From positions 1 to 50,233 of the forward strand of contig JAAYEC010000017.1 in the NCBI GenBank assembly GCA_012728915.1: DNA of 50,233 nt. The letters run 5' to 3'. A program made the position numbers and the translations under genes. A model generated the notes under the pieces. That model saw only the letters and a list, made by a program, of their open reading frames with translations. It did not search any database and was not told the origin of the DNA. The DNA comes from Deltaproteobacteria bacterium (GTDB lineage Bacteria; Desulfobacterota; Syntrophia; Syntrophales; UBA2192). Within the stretch, counting starts at the first letter, position 1, and each line of letters opens with the position of its first letter. Below are positions 42,293 to 50,233 of this stretch, in pieces.

Positions 42293-44191
42293 ATGAGCGC
42301 AGTATCCTTCAGCAGCTGGAATGGGAAAATCATCGACAACCGGACCGGGAAGGCGGCCAGGGTCGACGCGGGCGTCCCGACGATGCTGGGAGACAAGTCC
42401 TTCACGGCCCTCATGGGCTGGAACGGGCTGGTCGTTTCGGGCGCCGCAAACATCCCGTCGCTGGCCCTCGGCTATCTCCGGGAAGCCCGGAAACTCTCCT
42501 GCGGCGAGTGCTCTGTGTGCAGTATCGGCATCGACCGGATCGCGGCTCTGCTGGAAGGGCTCATCGCCGGCAGGGGCAAGAAGCAGGACGTCGCCGAGAT
42601 CGAACGGGTTGCCCGGGGGGTCATGGAGCTCTCCAAGTGCAACTTCGGGCGTGCCTCGGCGGTCACCCCCGTTCTCGATGCCGTACGGTACTATAAGGAT
42701 GACTTCCTCGCCCTGGCGACGGGCAAGAAAGGGACGACGAGCCCCTACAAGACGGCGGTCACGGCGCCCTGCATCGAAGCCTGCCCGGCCCGGCTCGACA
42801 TCCCGGGCTACATCGAACTGATCCGGAACAACAAGTTCGACGAATCCCTCGACCTTATCCGCAAACGCTGCATCCTGCCCGGCGTTATCGGCCGGGCCTG
42901 CACGCACCCCTGCGAGGAGGCCTGCATCCGCAACGGCATCGACCAGACGCTGGCCATCCGCCTTCTCAAGCGCGCGGCCGCGGACAACGACCTGGCCTCG
43001 GGGGGCGGCGCCTTGAAGAAACCGACCGCCGAAAGGCCCGAAAAGGTGGCCATCGTCGGTGCGGGGCCTGCCGGTCTTGCCGCGGCCTATCACCTCCGCA
43101 GGATGGGCTACCAGGTGACGATCTTCGAGGCCTTCCCGAAGGGGGGCGGCATGGCCGCCGTGGGCATTCCTGACTACCGGCTGCCCAAGAACATCCTCGA
43201 GCACGAGACGAGGCTCATCCGCGAGCTGGGTGCCGATATCCAGTACAACAGGAAAATCACGAAGCTCGACATGGACGAGCTGACGGCCCAGGGCTTCAAG
43301 GCCGTCTTTCTCGGCGTGGGCGCCCACGAGGGGACGAGGATGGGCTGCAAGGGGGAGGATGCCGGCTACGAGGGATTTGTCGACGGCGCCGTGTTCCTCC
43401 GCGACCTCGCTCTCGGAAAGCCCGTCGAGCCGAAAGGCAAGGTCGTCATTGTCGGAGGCGGAAACGTGGCCATGGACTGCGCCCGCAGTTGCCTGCGCCT
43501 CGGCTTCAAGGACGTGGAGATCCTCTATCGGCGCACCCGCAAGGAGATGCCGGCGCGCGCCGAGGAGATCGACGAGGCCCTTGAAGAAGGGGTCAAGATC
43601 CGTTACCTCGTGGCCCCCGTGAGCGTGCTGGCCGACGGCAACAGGGTGAAGGGGCTCGAGTGCATCCGAATGAAACTGGGCGAGCCCGATTCCAGTGGCC
43701 GCCGCCGCCCTGTTCCGGTGAAGGGCTCCGAATTCAAGGTGAAGGCGGACATGGTCATTCCCGCCATCGGCCAGAAACCGGAACTCGGGTTTGCGGGGGA
43801 TGTGCTGCAGGTCACGGGATGGGGCACCATCGAGGTGAACCCCGAGACGCTGAGAACGAACCTGGAAGGAGTGTTCGCCGGCGGCGACTGCGTTTCCGGC
43901 CCGGCCACCCTCATCGAGGCCCTCGATGCCGGAAACCGGGTCGCCCGCAGCATCGACGCCTACCTCCAGGGCCGCACCTTCGAGCCCGAGATGAGCTTCA
44001 AGGGGATCGACGTGAAGGCCCAGCGCGCGTTAGGGCATGTCGATGCATGCCCGCAGGAGAAAGTGAGCCTGCTCGAACCGAAGGAGCGGGTGAAGAGCTT
44101 CGCCGAGGTCGAGGCCCCGTACAGCGACGCGACGGCCATGAAGGAAGCCAACCGCTGCCTGCGCTGCTACCGGCTGGTGGTCTGGGAATAA
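42293..44191 (+). CDS. NuoF-C/GltD fusion: NAD(P)H-dependent FAD oxidoreductase
   Basis: A 632-residue iron-sulfur flavoprotein. Residues about 60-150 match the NuoF C-terminal cluster domain (LSCGECSVCSIGIDRI, then SKCNFGRASAVTPVL). From about 160 a GltD-type dihydropyrimidine-dehydrogenase domain with PCIEACPARLDIPGYI and GRACTHPCEEAC binds 4Fe-4S. Two Rossmann motifs follow: VAIVGAGPAGLAAA near 250 for FAD and VVIVGGGNVAMDCARSC near 385 for NAD(P). The end has ANRCLRCY. Position in the por operon suggests it links ferredoxin to NAD(P)H, as in Nfn- or HydB-like complexes. No strict partner can be named. Confidence 0.88.
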   Translation: MSAVSFSSWNGKIIDNRTGKAARVDAGVPTMLGDKSFTALMGWNGLVVSGAANIPSLALGYLREARKLSCGECSVCSIGIDRIAALLEGLIAGRGKKQDVAEIERVARGVMELSKCNFGRASAVTPVLDAVRYYKDDFLALATGKKGTTSPYKTAVTAPCIEACPARLDIPGYIELIRNNKFDESLDLIRKRCILPGVIGRACTHPCEEACIRNGIDQTLAIRLLKRAAADNDLASGGGALKKPTAERPEKVAIVGAGPAGLAAAYHLRRMGYQVTIFEAFPKGGGMAAVGIPDYRLPKNILEHETRLIRELGADIQYNRKITKLDMDELTAQGFKAVFLGVGAHEGTRMGCKGEDAGYEGFVDGAVFLRDLALGKPVEPKGKVVIVGGGNVAMDCARSCLRLGFKDVEILYRRTRKEMPARAEEIDEALEEGVKIRYLVAPVSVLADGNRVKGLECIRMKLGEPDSSGRRRPVPVKGSEFKVKADMVIPAIGQKPELGFAGDVLQVTGWGTIEVNPETLRTNLEGVFAGGDCVSGPATLIEALDAGNRVARSIDAYLQGRTFEPEMSFKGIDVKAQRALGHVDACPQEKVSLLEPKERVKSFAEVEAPYSDATAMKEANRCLRCYRLVVWE

Positions 44192-44195
44192 TCTT

Positions 44196-44281
44196 GTCTG
44201 TCTCGTCTATCTGGTCTATTTGGTCTGTTTCGTCGAAAGACAGGACCGAGGCGACCGAAAAGACGGAACGACTGAATAGAC
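44196..44281. repeat. Inverted pair of tandem 9-bp units (period-9 family)
   Basis: GTC recurs at 44196, 44205, 44214, 44223 and 44232, exactly 9 bp apart, with unit GTCTRTYTS. GAC then recurs at 44244, 44253, 44262, 44270 and 44279 as the inverted complement, with one lost base. The whole would fold into an imperfect hairpin in the 109-bp gap between two cotranscribed genes. I saw no second copy in the window. Confidence 0.8.
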
Positions 44282-44300
44282 TTTCATAGAGGGGAATTCG

Positions 44301-45008
44301 ATGCTGAACGTCACGATTGATGGCAAGAAACTGGAAGCGAAAGACGGGGAGACGATCCTTCAGGTCTGCCAGGCCAACCATGTTCGAATTCCTACGCTGT
44401 GCTTCCACAAGGACCTCACGCCCTTCGGGGCCTGCCGGCTCTGCGTCGTGGAGGTGAAGACCGACGGCAAGTGGCAGCTGGCGAGCTCTTGCGACACGCT
44501 GGTCCGCAACAAGATGGAGGTCCGGACGAACACCGACAGGGTGAAGGAGAGCCGCAAACTCGCCGCGGAGCTTCTGTGCTACAAGTACCCCTCGACGAAG
44601 GCCGTCCGCGACATGGCAGAGAGCCTGGGGGTGGAGGTGCCCGAAGGGAAGGCCGACGGCAGCGACTGCATCCTCTGCGGTCTGTGCACGAGGACCTGCC
44701 ACGAGATCGTCGGCGTCGACGCCCTGAAGTTCCTCGACCGCGGTCTCGGGCGCAGCGTCTCCGAGCCCCGGATCGAGTACATCGCCGATGCCTGTATCGG
44801 CTGCGGCTCCTGCGCCTACGTCTGCCCGACGGGCTTCGTGAAGATGGAGGCCTCCGGCGACCGCCGGGTGATCTGGGACAAGTCCTTCAAGATGACGGCC
44901 TGCGATAAGTGCGGGCGGTATTTCGCGCCCGAAGAGCAGCTCAAGTGGATCAGCAGGAAGACGGGCGTCCCCATGAGCAAGCTGACAGTCTGCACGAGCT
45001 GCAGGTAG
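44301..45008 (+). CDS. NuoG/HoxU-like iron-sulfur protein
   Basis: A 235-residue electron-transfer protein. The [2Fe-2S] plant-type domain has IPTLCFHKDLTPFGACRLCVVEV near residues 30-50 and C65 in SSCDTL. The NuoG-type His-Cys region is followed by two [4Fe-4S] motifs: CILCGLCTRTC near 127 and CIGCGSCAYVCPTG near 167. Two further pairs (CDKCGRYF and CTSCR at the end) may hold a zinc or another cluster. It resembles HoxU/HydC-like modules. It ends the por operon and probably transfers electrons between the NuoF-GltD protein and ferredoxin. Confidence 0.88.
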   Translation: MLNVTIDGKKLEAKDGETILQVCQANHVRIPTLCFHKDLTPFGACRLCVVEVKTDGKWQLASSCDTLVRNKMEVRTNTDRVKESRKLAAELLCYKYPSTKAVRDMAESLGVEVPEGKADGSDCILCGLCTRTCHEIVGVDALKFLDRGLGRSVSEPRIEYIADACIGCGSCAYVCPTGFVKMEASGDRRVIWDKSFKMTACDKCGRYFAPEEQLKWISRKTGVPMSKLTVCTSCR

Positions 45009-45045
45009 ACAAAAGGCGCGTTTCGGAACCACCGAAAGACCGCTC

Positions 45046-45074
45046 TTGACAAGGGGCGGTCTTTCCATTAATAT
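45046..45074 (+). promoter_or_regulatory. Promoter of tRNA-Asn
   Basis: TTGACA (45046-45051) and TAATAT (45069-45074) are spaced by 17 bp, giving a predicted start near 45081, 21 bp before the tRNA. A perfect 10-bp inverted repeat, GAAAGACCGC (45034-45043) and GCGGTCTTTC (45056-45065), encloses the -35 box. Confidence 0.75.
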
Positions 45075-45101
45075 CCAACATTCGATTTTACACAGACCTA
45101 T

Positions 45102-45177
45102 TCCCCGGTAGCTCAGTCGGTAGAGCAGCTGGCTGTTAACCAGCGGGTCACATGTTCGAGTCATGTCCGGGGAGCCA
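45102..45177 (+). tRNA. tRNA-Asn (anticodon GUU)
   Basis: The acceptor TCCCCGG (45102-45108) pairs with CCGGGGA (45167-45173), with discriminator G and encoded CCA (45175-45177). The anticodon loop CTGTTAA gives GTT. The D arm (GCTCAGTCGGTAGAGC) and T loop (TTCGAGT) are canonical. It marks the boundary to the lower-GC segment that follows. Confidence 0.96.
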
Positions 45178-45215
45178 TAAACAAGGGGCTCGGCCTTGCG
45201 CCGAGCCCTTGTTTA
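45178..45215. terminator. Long inverted repeat next to tRNA-Asn, probable bidirectional terminator
   Basis: TAAACAAGGGGCTCGGC (45178-45194) and GCCGAGCCCTTGTTTA (45200-45215) pair over 16 bp with one bulged G and a five-base loop. The ends are A/T-rich but lack a long T run. It directly follows the tRNA and lies after the convergent helicase gene, so it can stop both transcripts; its location is also typical of an integration site. Confidence 0.6.
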
Positions 45216-45319
45216 TGGCACTCTCGGTCTGGCAAGAACATCGACATTCCCGACCAATGGAACTTTCTTATGGAGCATGTTGATTCGCCCTGGTGGGTCT
45301 ATATTTGCTCCAAGACGGG

Positions 45320-48034
45320 CTACCAACCTTTTTGCAATGCTTCCAGTTGGCTCGTGGAATCCAGCACCTTGCTGCAGGTTTCCCAATCGACATTTTCAAT
45401 GCGGTCGTAGCGCATTTCGAAGGGATGGCGTTTCGGTACGGCATCAATGATACGCCGGGCTTCCTCTTCGTCTTGTAAGGCCGCGGCAATCCAGACGTCC
45501 TCAAGGGTGTCAGGGATCTGGCCGAACATATTCCGGATGTTCTCGAGTCGCTCCGACAGGAGCTCGTGGACCCGGTCCTCCACGGAGCCCTTGTAGCGCA
45601 TATTGTAAATCAGAACCTCCGGCCGCAGTTGCCCTATCCGCTGGATCCTTCCTTTTCGCTGTTCCAGCCTGGTCGGATTCCAGGGAAGGTCCAGGTTGAT
45701 CAGCGATCCAAGACGCTGCAGATTAAGCCCCTCCGATGCAGCATCCGTCCCGATCACCAGGCGCAACTCGCCGCCAGTGATCTTCTTTTTGATCTCGTCA
45801 CGATTTACGCGACGGAATATTCCCTTTTCTAGAATACCCGATTTCGCCGTATTGGCGTAGATGGCGATCTGCTCGTCGGGCATGCGGCGCGACAGGCGTT
45901 GCCCAAGCCATAGAACAGAATCGTAGAACTGGCTGAAGATGATACAGCCCAGCGCAAGCCAGCCTTCCGTGCCGGGAACTCCGGTTGAAAGAATAGATTC
46001 CACTCGTTGCAGCTTAGGGTCTTCATCTCTATTTTCTTCCAATATCAGCAGATATCGGTTCAGGGCATCCCGCTCTTCTTTCGTCAATGGGTAGATAGAG
46101 GAGGTCACTTCCGGCGTATCGTCGTCCACGTCTTCATCTTCATCAGCCCTCGATCCCAGCATCTGCTGGGCCGTGAGCCGTCCTGCCTCAATGGTGCTGC
46201 CCGCCCGTCTCAAGAGAATCGTTTTCATGAATCCGGAATTCAGACCGGGCCTGCGGCCGAGGATCGAACAGAATTCCTCCGCTGCCGCGTAGGCATCGCT
46301 TAAGAAAGGCGGCAGAATAATCGCCTCCCTGTCGCTTTCGCCGAAAAGTCGTAACCCTATACGCTGCAGGTAGGGTTCGTTGGTCCAGGGATCTATCGTA
46401 TTCTCCAGATAATCTCTGGTTCGACGGACGATATGCCTGAGAAAAGGGTTGTGATCCTGGAAGAAGCGCCGAGAAAGTTTGTTGATCCTTTGCCTGTCGG
46501 GCCCCGATACGGCGTAATAAACTTCCGGCGCCGCCCAGTGGTCTGATGCCCCGACTTTCAGGTTTCTTCTGAGAAGTTCGAAGTCCACGCCTTCCTTAGC
46601 GGGCGGTAGCGGGTCCCTCATCCACTCCCAGGCATCCGTCGGCTCTGCTGGAGGCGATGCCTGTCTTAGTACGATATCGAGGCCTTCCTGAGCCCGCATG
46701 CGCCAGCGGCTGTAAGACGATCCTAGAACGCTGTTGTTCCCCTCATTCAGCGCGTTGAGGAGGTCCCATGCCTCTATGGGATCGAGTTGGACCGGTGTCG
46801 CCGTAGCAAGCAGCAGACTTCTGGTTTTCGGGGCTATGCTCGTCAAAAAGCGTAAAAGATTATTCGGCTCCGGCTTTTCCCCCTTGTGGGATGGGCCCAG
46901 GTTCGAGCGCCGGGCCCGGTGGGCCTCATCCAAGATGACGCAATCGTAGCTCATCTCCTGGAGGATGTCTGCCGCTTCCGAACGACGGATAATGAGGCCG
47001 GTCGAGACGAGACCAAGACGCCTCGGACATTTTCGAATTCCCTGTGTGCCGGATTCGGGATAGATGATACCTTGTTCATCGATCCACTGCCGGCCGTTCC
47101 AGCGCGCCGATGGTAGTTCAAGGAGGTTCCAAAGTTCGTCCTGCCATTGAATCATTAAAGGCCGCGGAACAAGGATGAGGACGGGATTGTCGCCGTACAG
47201 GGCCATGAGCTTGGCTGCAAGCGCCAGCTGGATCGTTTTTCCTAAACCAACCTGATCCGCCAGCAAATACCGTGCACCGCCGTTTTTGTGGGCTTCGAAC
47301 GCCAATTTGATGAAGAATTTTTGATGTGCCCAAAGGCCGTTTTCACGGCGATAAACGGGGAGTTCTACAACCGGCGCTGCAGGTTCAGCTTCGTCCTTCT
47401 TCCACACGCCAACGGTAGGCATAACGACGCGGTCGATCAACCGGGCGACGTCTTGCACCACAGCCTCGGCCAAATCCACTGCATAAGGTGAAGCCCAAAG
47501 GGCGTCAAACTCTTCCTGAACCCATCGAACGCCGTCCGCGCTCTCATCCAGCCAGACCATCTCGTAATTATTCACCCACGCGGTCCGTGATTCATTGACG
47601 CTTCCAATAAAGCATGCCTTGGAGCCATCCTTCCTGGTGATGACGCCGGCCTTACCATGGATCAAGCCGAAAGCATTGTCGGGGAGGACCTTCACCTTCA
47701 GGCGGCCGCTCGCGAGGAAGTCGTGCAACCGTTGAAGCCGGAGCTTCATGGTCTCGGGAATATCGGCAGGAAGCGAGGCACACCACTCACGGTGCATGCC
47801 CCATTTTGCTGTTCGGGCAGTCTGGACATCGAGCGGGCTCAAGGACGAGTTGCAGACTACGCGGACGCTGGTTCCGTCACCTGGATCGCCCATTTTCTCC
47901 AAAGCCTCACCGGCAACTTCCAGAAGAGAGGAGCTAAAGAATCCGGCGATCCGGTCATACTGCCTGGCACCATTCAGGTGATCAGTCAAAAAATCCTTCA
48001 GCGGGCTGCGCCGGGAGGAATAGCGACGGATCAT
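45320..48034 (-). CDS. PLD-SNF2 helicase/translocase of a putative defence island
   Basis: A 904-residue protein. Residues about 10-165 form a phospholipase-D-like domain with one HKD half-site (H126-x-K128, then GSVNES with N147), as in restriction nucleases. From about 235 a SNF2/SF2 ATPase follows: Walker A ADQVGLGKT (259-267), VILDEAHR near 350, LLLATATPVQ near 400, and RLEQRKGRIQRIGQ in the C-terminal RecA lobe. Its ATG overlaps the methyltransferase stop (ATGA). It probably translocates on and cuts unmodified DNA, an inference from domain pairing. Base composition is lower in GC than the rest of the window. Confidence 0.88.
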   Translation of the reverse strand: MIRRYSSRRSPLKDFLTDHLNGARQYDRIAGFFSSSLLEVAGEALEKMGDPGDGTSVRVVCNSSLSPLDVQTARTAKWGMHREWCASLPADIPETMKLRLQRLHDFLASGRLKVKVLPDNAFGLIHGKAGVITRKDGSKACFIGSVNESRTAWVNNYEMVWLDESADGVRWVQEEFDALWASPYAVDLAEAVVQDVARLIDRVVMPTVGVWKKDEAEPAAPVVELPVYRRENGLWAHQKFFIKLAFEAHKNGGARYLLADQVGLGKTIQLALAAKLMALYGDNPVLILVPRPLMIQWQDELWNLLELPSARWNGRQWIDEQGIIYPESGTQGIRKCPRRLGLVSTGLIIRRSEAADILQEMSYDCVILDEAHRARRSNLGPSHKGEKPEPNNLLRFLTSIAPKTRSLLLATATPVQLDPIEAWDLLNALNEGNNSVLGSSYSRWRMRAQEGLDIVLRQASPPAEPTDAWEWMRDPLPPAKEGVDFELLRRNLKVGASDHWAAPEVYYAVSGPDRQRINKLSRRFFQDHNPFLRHIVRRTRDYLENTIDPWTNEPYLQRIGLRLFGESDREAIILPPFLSDAYAAAEEFCSILGRRPGLNSGFMKTILLRRAGSTIEAGRLTAQQMLGSRADEDEDVDDDTPEVTSSIYPLTKEERDALNRYLLILEENRDEDPKLQRVESILSTGVPGTEGWLALGCIIFSQFYDSVLWLGQRLSRRMPDEQIAIYANTAKSGILEKGIFRRVNRDEIKKKITGGELRLVIGTDAASEGLNLQRLGSLINLDLPWNPTRLEQRKGRIQRIGQLRPEVLIYNMRYKGSVEDRVHELLSERLENIRNMFGQIPDTLEDVWIAAALQDEEEARRIIDAVPKRHPFEMRYDRIENVDWETCSKVLDSTSQLEALQKGW

Positions 48035-50233
48035 AGGCTATCCCCTTCTACGGTACCGAGTAGCAGGTGGGCTGCCTCCGTGTCTTTTTTCCAGTGCGTC
48101 ATGGACCCTGAAGGCTTATTCGACAGGTAGTCGAGCAAGGCAATAACTGTGCGCCGCTGATCCCAATAGCCCGGAAGCTCCTGCTTCAGATAGTCAAGGC
48201 CCGGCTGCGGGTCGTCCTCCTCAGCCGTCTTGTAAACGGCGAAGAGGACCTGACGGAGAAGTGATCCTGCAAACCCTTCACCGGATAGGTCGCGACCTTT
48301 CAACTCACTGGCTGTCTTGAGGCGGGTCTGATTGGCAGCATCGCTTCCCAGAAGCCACCGATAATCCCGAATGCCGAATCCCCTGGCGAATTCTTGATAG
48401 ACGCCGTCTCGGTATTCACCGTGGGCCTCGATCTCAACTCCTTTAATATAGAAGCGCTCTTCCGGCGCCAGCTGTCTCCAAATAGTCTTGTCCAATCCAT
48501 CGGGTACGAGAAAATCGGATGCGATCCGGACCGCGCTTCGGATCATATCCGACAACGGTGATGTCTCACCCGGCCTCCGAGTCCTTCGCAGTTCCCTTTC
48601 GACGTCGATATCTTCGATAGCACCATAGGCCGTCACGACCCGGAGGGCTGCAGCGTAGGCGGCTAGCTGATAATCTGCATCGCCGAAATTCGGGTCTTCT
48701 TTGTCATCAAGCTCCAGCATGGCGGCAAGCTGGCGCCTGACCTCGTTTTGGACTTCTGGCCAGATGTCGGCCCGGTCACCTCGGAGGGAATCCCTGCGTT
48801 TGCGGAGCACGAGGAGAACTGTCCCCTGAACGTACTTTCCCGTTCGGAATGAGGTATCTGTTTCGGTGGCGATGGTCCATGCAGCCGTAACCCGAAGCCC
48901 CGCCGCCCAGAGAATAAGGGCCAGATCGGACCACACATCCACATCCTGGTGGGTGAACATGACCAGTTGAAAGCCATTGTCCGGCATTTTTTCCGCCAGC
49001 TTTTTGTAACACTCCACCATGGCCACCCGGAAGTTTTCGTCGGCCCCCTTTACGGCAAGCGCCCGCTTGCTGTCGGTGTACCATTCAGGGAAAAGGACGG
49101 GCAGGCGCTTCTCGTACCAGGCGAGGAATAGCTCCGAGAGTTCCTCGTAGTTGACGGCATCGGCGTAAGGCGGGTCCGTGACCCAGAGGTCAGCGGAATA
49201 ATTCGTTATCCTTGCATCTAAGGGAAGTATTTCCGAATTGCTAGAGATACTTCTCTCAGGCACGCTGAAATGCCAAGAGGTTTTCAAAGCACCAAATCCC
49301 CTTGTTGCGTAATTAGCCAAAGGGTTCAATGCCTGATTGAAGTATGCTTGTGCGCCTTTTTCGTTTGCGGCACTCGAGTCCCATCTCGATAATCGTGAGC
49401 ACCAGTCCGCCAAGCGCCCGATCCCCAAAAGTAGAACCACACGGTCCTGCGGAGATGTCGCGATCTCATCGCTTATTTTCTGAAACAGGCCGATCATCAG
49501 CAATTGCCGGGGATTGTAGAGGTGATGCCAGTGGGTCCAGCCACGGGTCCGTATAGGCTCATCTGTTTTGTCTCCCGGCTCGATCCTTCGGTGGGGAATG
49601 TAACCCTTTTCCTGCCATTCATGGAATCTCTTCTTGAGCAGGCGATTGACCTTATCTTCTCTTTCAATATCTGCCTCGGTCGGCGCGCGATAATACTTAT
49701 TGCCTGTTTCCGGGTCCACCCAGCGAATACAGTAGAGACGCTCTTGAAAAGCATCGGATTGTCTTGGGACAACATCACCGTCATCCCAAAGGCGTAAACC
49801 TTCGCGACCTCGGATTTCTCCAATTGGTGTTGCCGTCCGAAGATGAGGTGGGATCAGGTTTCCGTCTCGATCGACTGGGCAAAAGATTCCATTCGTTGAT
49901 GCAGTTGCTTGTTTCGCTTCTTCCATCTCTTCCAGCGACACATTTTGGATGATATCAATCCGGAAGGACTTTGTCTTTTTATCGGGGATCAAGCGGGCAA
50001 CGGTACGGGTCTTATGGCCGATGATCCATGAAGGTGCGAGAGGTACCCGCCAGCCAGTAGCCGGGTCGACAGCCTCGACGCAGTAAAGATAATAATCGGC
50101 ATTCCAGCCTTTCCCGATGGTCTTCCCGGAGGTTTCGTCGCGCCAGCCTTCGTCATTCCGCTCGATGCCCCACTTTTCGATCTGTCGTCCGACAGCCTCG
50201 TAAACCTTTTTCTGAATTTTCAGGATTTCTTCG
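48031..50233 (-). CDS. DUF1156/COG1743-like DNA methyltransferase (N-terminus beyond window)
   Basis: The frame is open from the window edge to the TGA at 48031, at least 733 codons; internal TTG and ATG codons are not needed as starts because family-like sequence continues upstream (KGWNADYYLYCVEAVDPATGW). The catalytic motif is DPPY in LWVTDPPYADAVNYEELSELFLAW, typical of N6-adenine or N4-cytosine methyltransferases; the SAM-binding FxGxG part should lie outside. The length and layout fit DUF1156-type adenine methylases, which in my recollection often sit beside DUF499 ATPases and SNF2 helicases. It is translationally coupled to the helicase. It likely marks self DNA. Confidence 0.82.
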   Translation of the reverse strand, partial: EEILKIQKKVYEAVGRQIEKWGIERNDEGWRDETSGKTIGKGWNADYYLYCVEAVDPATGWRVPLAPSWIIGHKTRTVARLIPDKKTKSFRIDIIQNVSLEEMEEAKQATASTNGIFCPVDRDGNLIPPHLRTATPIGEIRGREGLRLWDDGDVVPRQSDAFQERLYCIRWVDPETGNKYYRAPTEADIEREDKVNRLLKKRFHEWQEKGYIPHRRIEPGDKTDEPIRTRGWTHWHHLYNPRQLLMIGLFQKISDEIATSPQDRVVLLLGIGRLADWCSRLSRWDSSAANEKGAQAYFNQALNPLANYATRGFGALKTSWHFSVPERSISSNSEILPLDARITNYSADLWVTDPPYADAVNYEELSELFLAWYEKRLPVLFPEWYTDSKRALAVKGADENFRVAMVECYKKLAEKMPDNGFQLVMFTHQDVDVWSDLALILWAAGLRVTAAWTIATETDTSFRTGKYVQGTVLLVLRKRRDSLRGDRADIWPEVQNEVRRQLAAMLELDDKEDPNFGDADYQLAAYAAALRVVTAYGAIEDIDVERELRRTRRPGETSPLSDMIRSAVRIASDFLVPDGLDKTIWRQLAPEERFYIKGVEIEAHGEYRDGVYQEFARGFGIRDYRWLLGSDAANQTRLKTASELKGRDLSGEGFAGSLLRQVLFAVYKTAEEDDPQPGLDYLKQELPGYWDQRRTVIALLDYLSNKPSGSMTHWKKDTEAAHLLLGTVEGDSL

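Noticed and set aside
45320-50233. DISARM or BREX system
   Set aside because: No DUF1998 helicase, PglZ, BrxC-like ATPase or other hallmark gene is visible; the two genes alone do not define either system.
1-50233. CRISPR arrays, insertion sequences, selenocysteine genes
   Set aside because: No regularly spaced direct repeats with unique spacers, no transposase-like protein and no in-frame UGA interrupting a recognised gene were found.

Overview
The window is GC-rich bacterial DNA with tightly packed genes. Its gene content points to an anaerobic, Gram-negative deltaproteobacterium-like organism (Desulfobacterota, possibly Syntrophales). The reasons are LPS inner-core genes, a four-subunit ferredoxin-dependent 2-oxoacid oxidoreductase with NADH-dehydrogenase-like partners, a two-subunit glycine decarboxylase and a tripartite MacAB/TolC-type exporter. 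The taxonomic call is inference from gene content, not from a marker search.

Layout. 1-2286 (minus): parB (cut by the window edge), parA and rsmG, a typical origin-proximal chromosome-partition group; a near-perfect parS site lies 18 kb away inside a PHP-domain gene. 2415-9178 (plus): an RNA methyltransferase, then kdnB-kdnA-hldD-kdsB, which reads as a locus for 8-amino-KDO and heptose in the LPS inner core, followed by an amidohydrolase and a metallo-beta-lactamase-fold hydrolase. 9165-15821 (minus): an efflux operon (tolC, macA-like adaptor, ABC ATPase, two FtsX-type permeases) ending in a small unknown protein. 16394-20790 (plus): fumarylacetoacetate-hydrolase-like enzyme, DegP/DegQ protease, an atypical HhH-GPD DNA glycosylase and the PHP protein. 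20893-28132 (minus): gcvT-gcvH-gcvPA-gcvPB, a radical-SAM aminomutase carrying the glutamate-type substrate residues, and lipA, which would lipoylate GcvH. 28660-33640: aminotransferase, J-domain protein, atypical crotonase, Old Yellow Enzyme, thioesterase and tadA. 33656-38149: two tRNA-Ser genes, threonine synthase, the 4.5S SRP RNA, and dnaX-ybaB-recR. 38259-39014 (minus): a TauE/SafE permease. 39247-45008 (plus): porC-porD-porA-porB, a NuoF-GltD fusion flavoprotein and a NuoG-like iron-sulfur protein. 45102-50233: tRNA-Asn, followed directly by a lower-GC segment with a PLD-SNF2 helicase and a DPPY DNA methyltransferase (cut by the window end), probably a defence or restriction-type island inserted at the tRNA.

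Four observations stand out. (1) The porB gene has one in-frame amber codon in a conserved motif while the frame is intact on both sides. (2) Three families of intergenic elements are built from 7-, 8- or 9-bp units and are mostly arranged as a run followed by its inverted complement, often touching stop or start codons. (3) The kdnA/kdnB/hldD/kdsB cluster implies amino-KDO LPS outside Shewanella. (4) A glutamate 2,3-aminomutase-like enzyme sits within a glycine-cleavage/lipoate cluster. All statements come from reading the sequence; no database search was possible.
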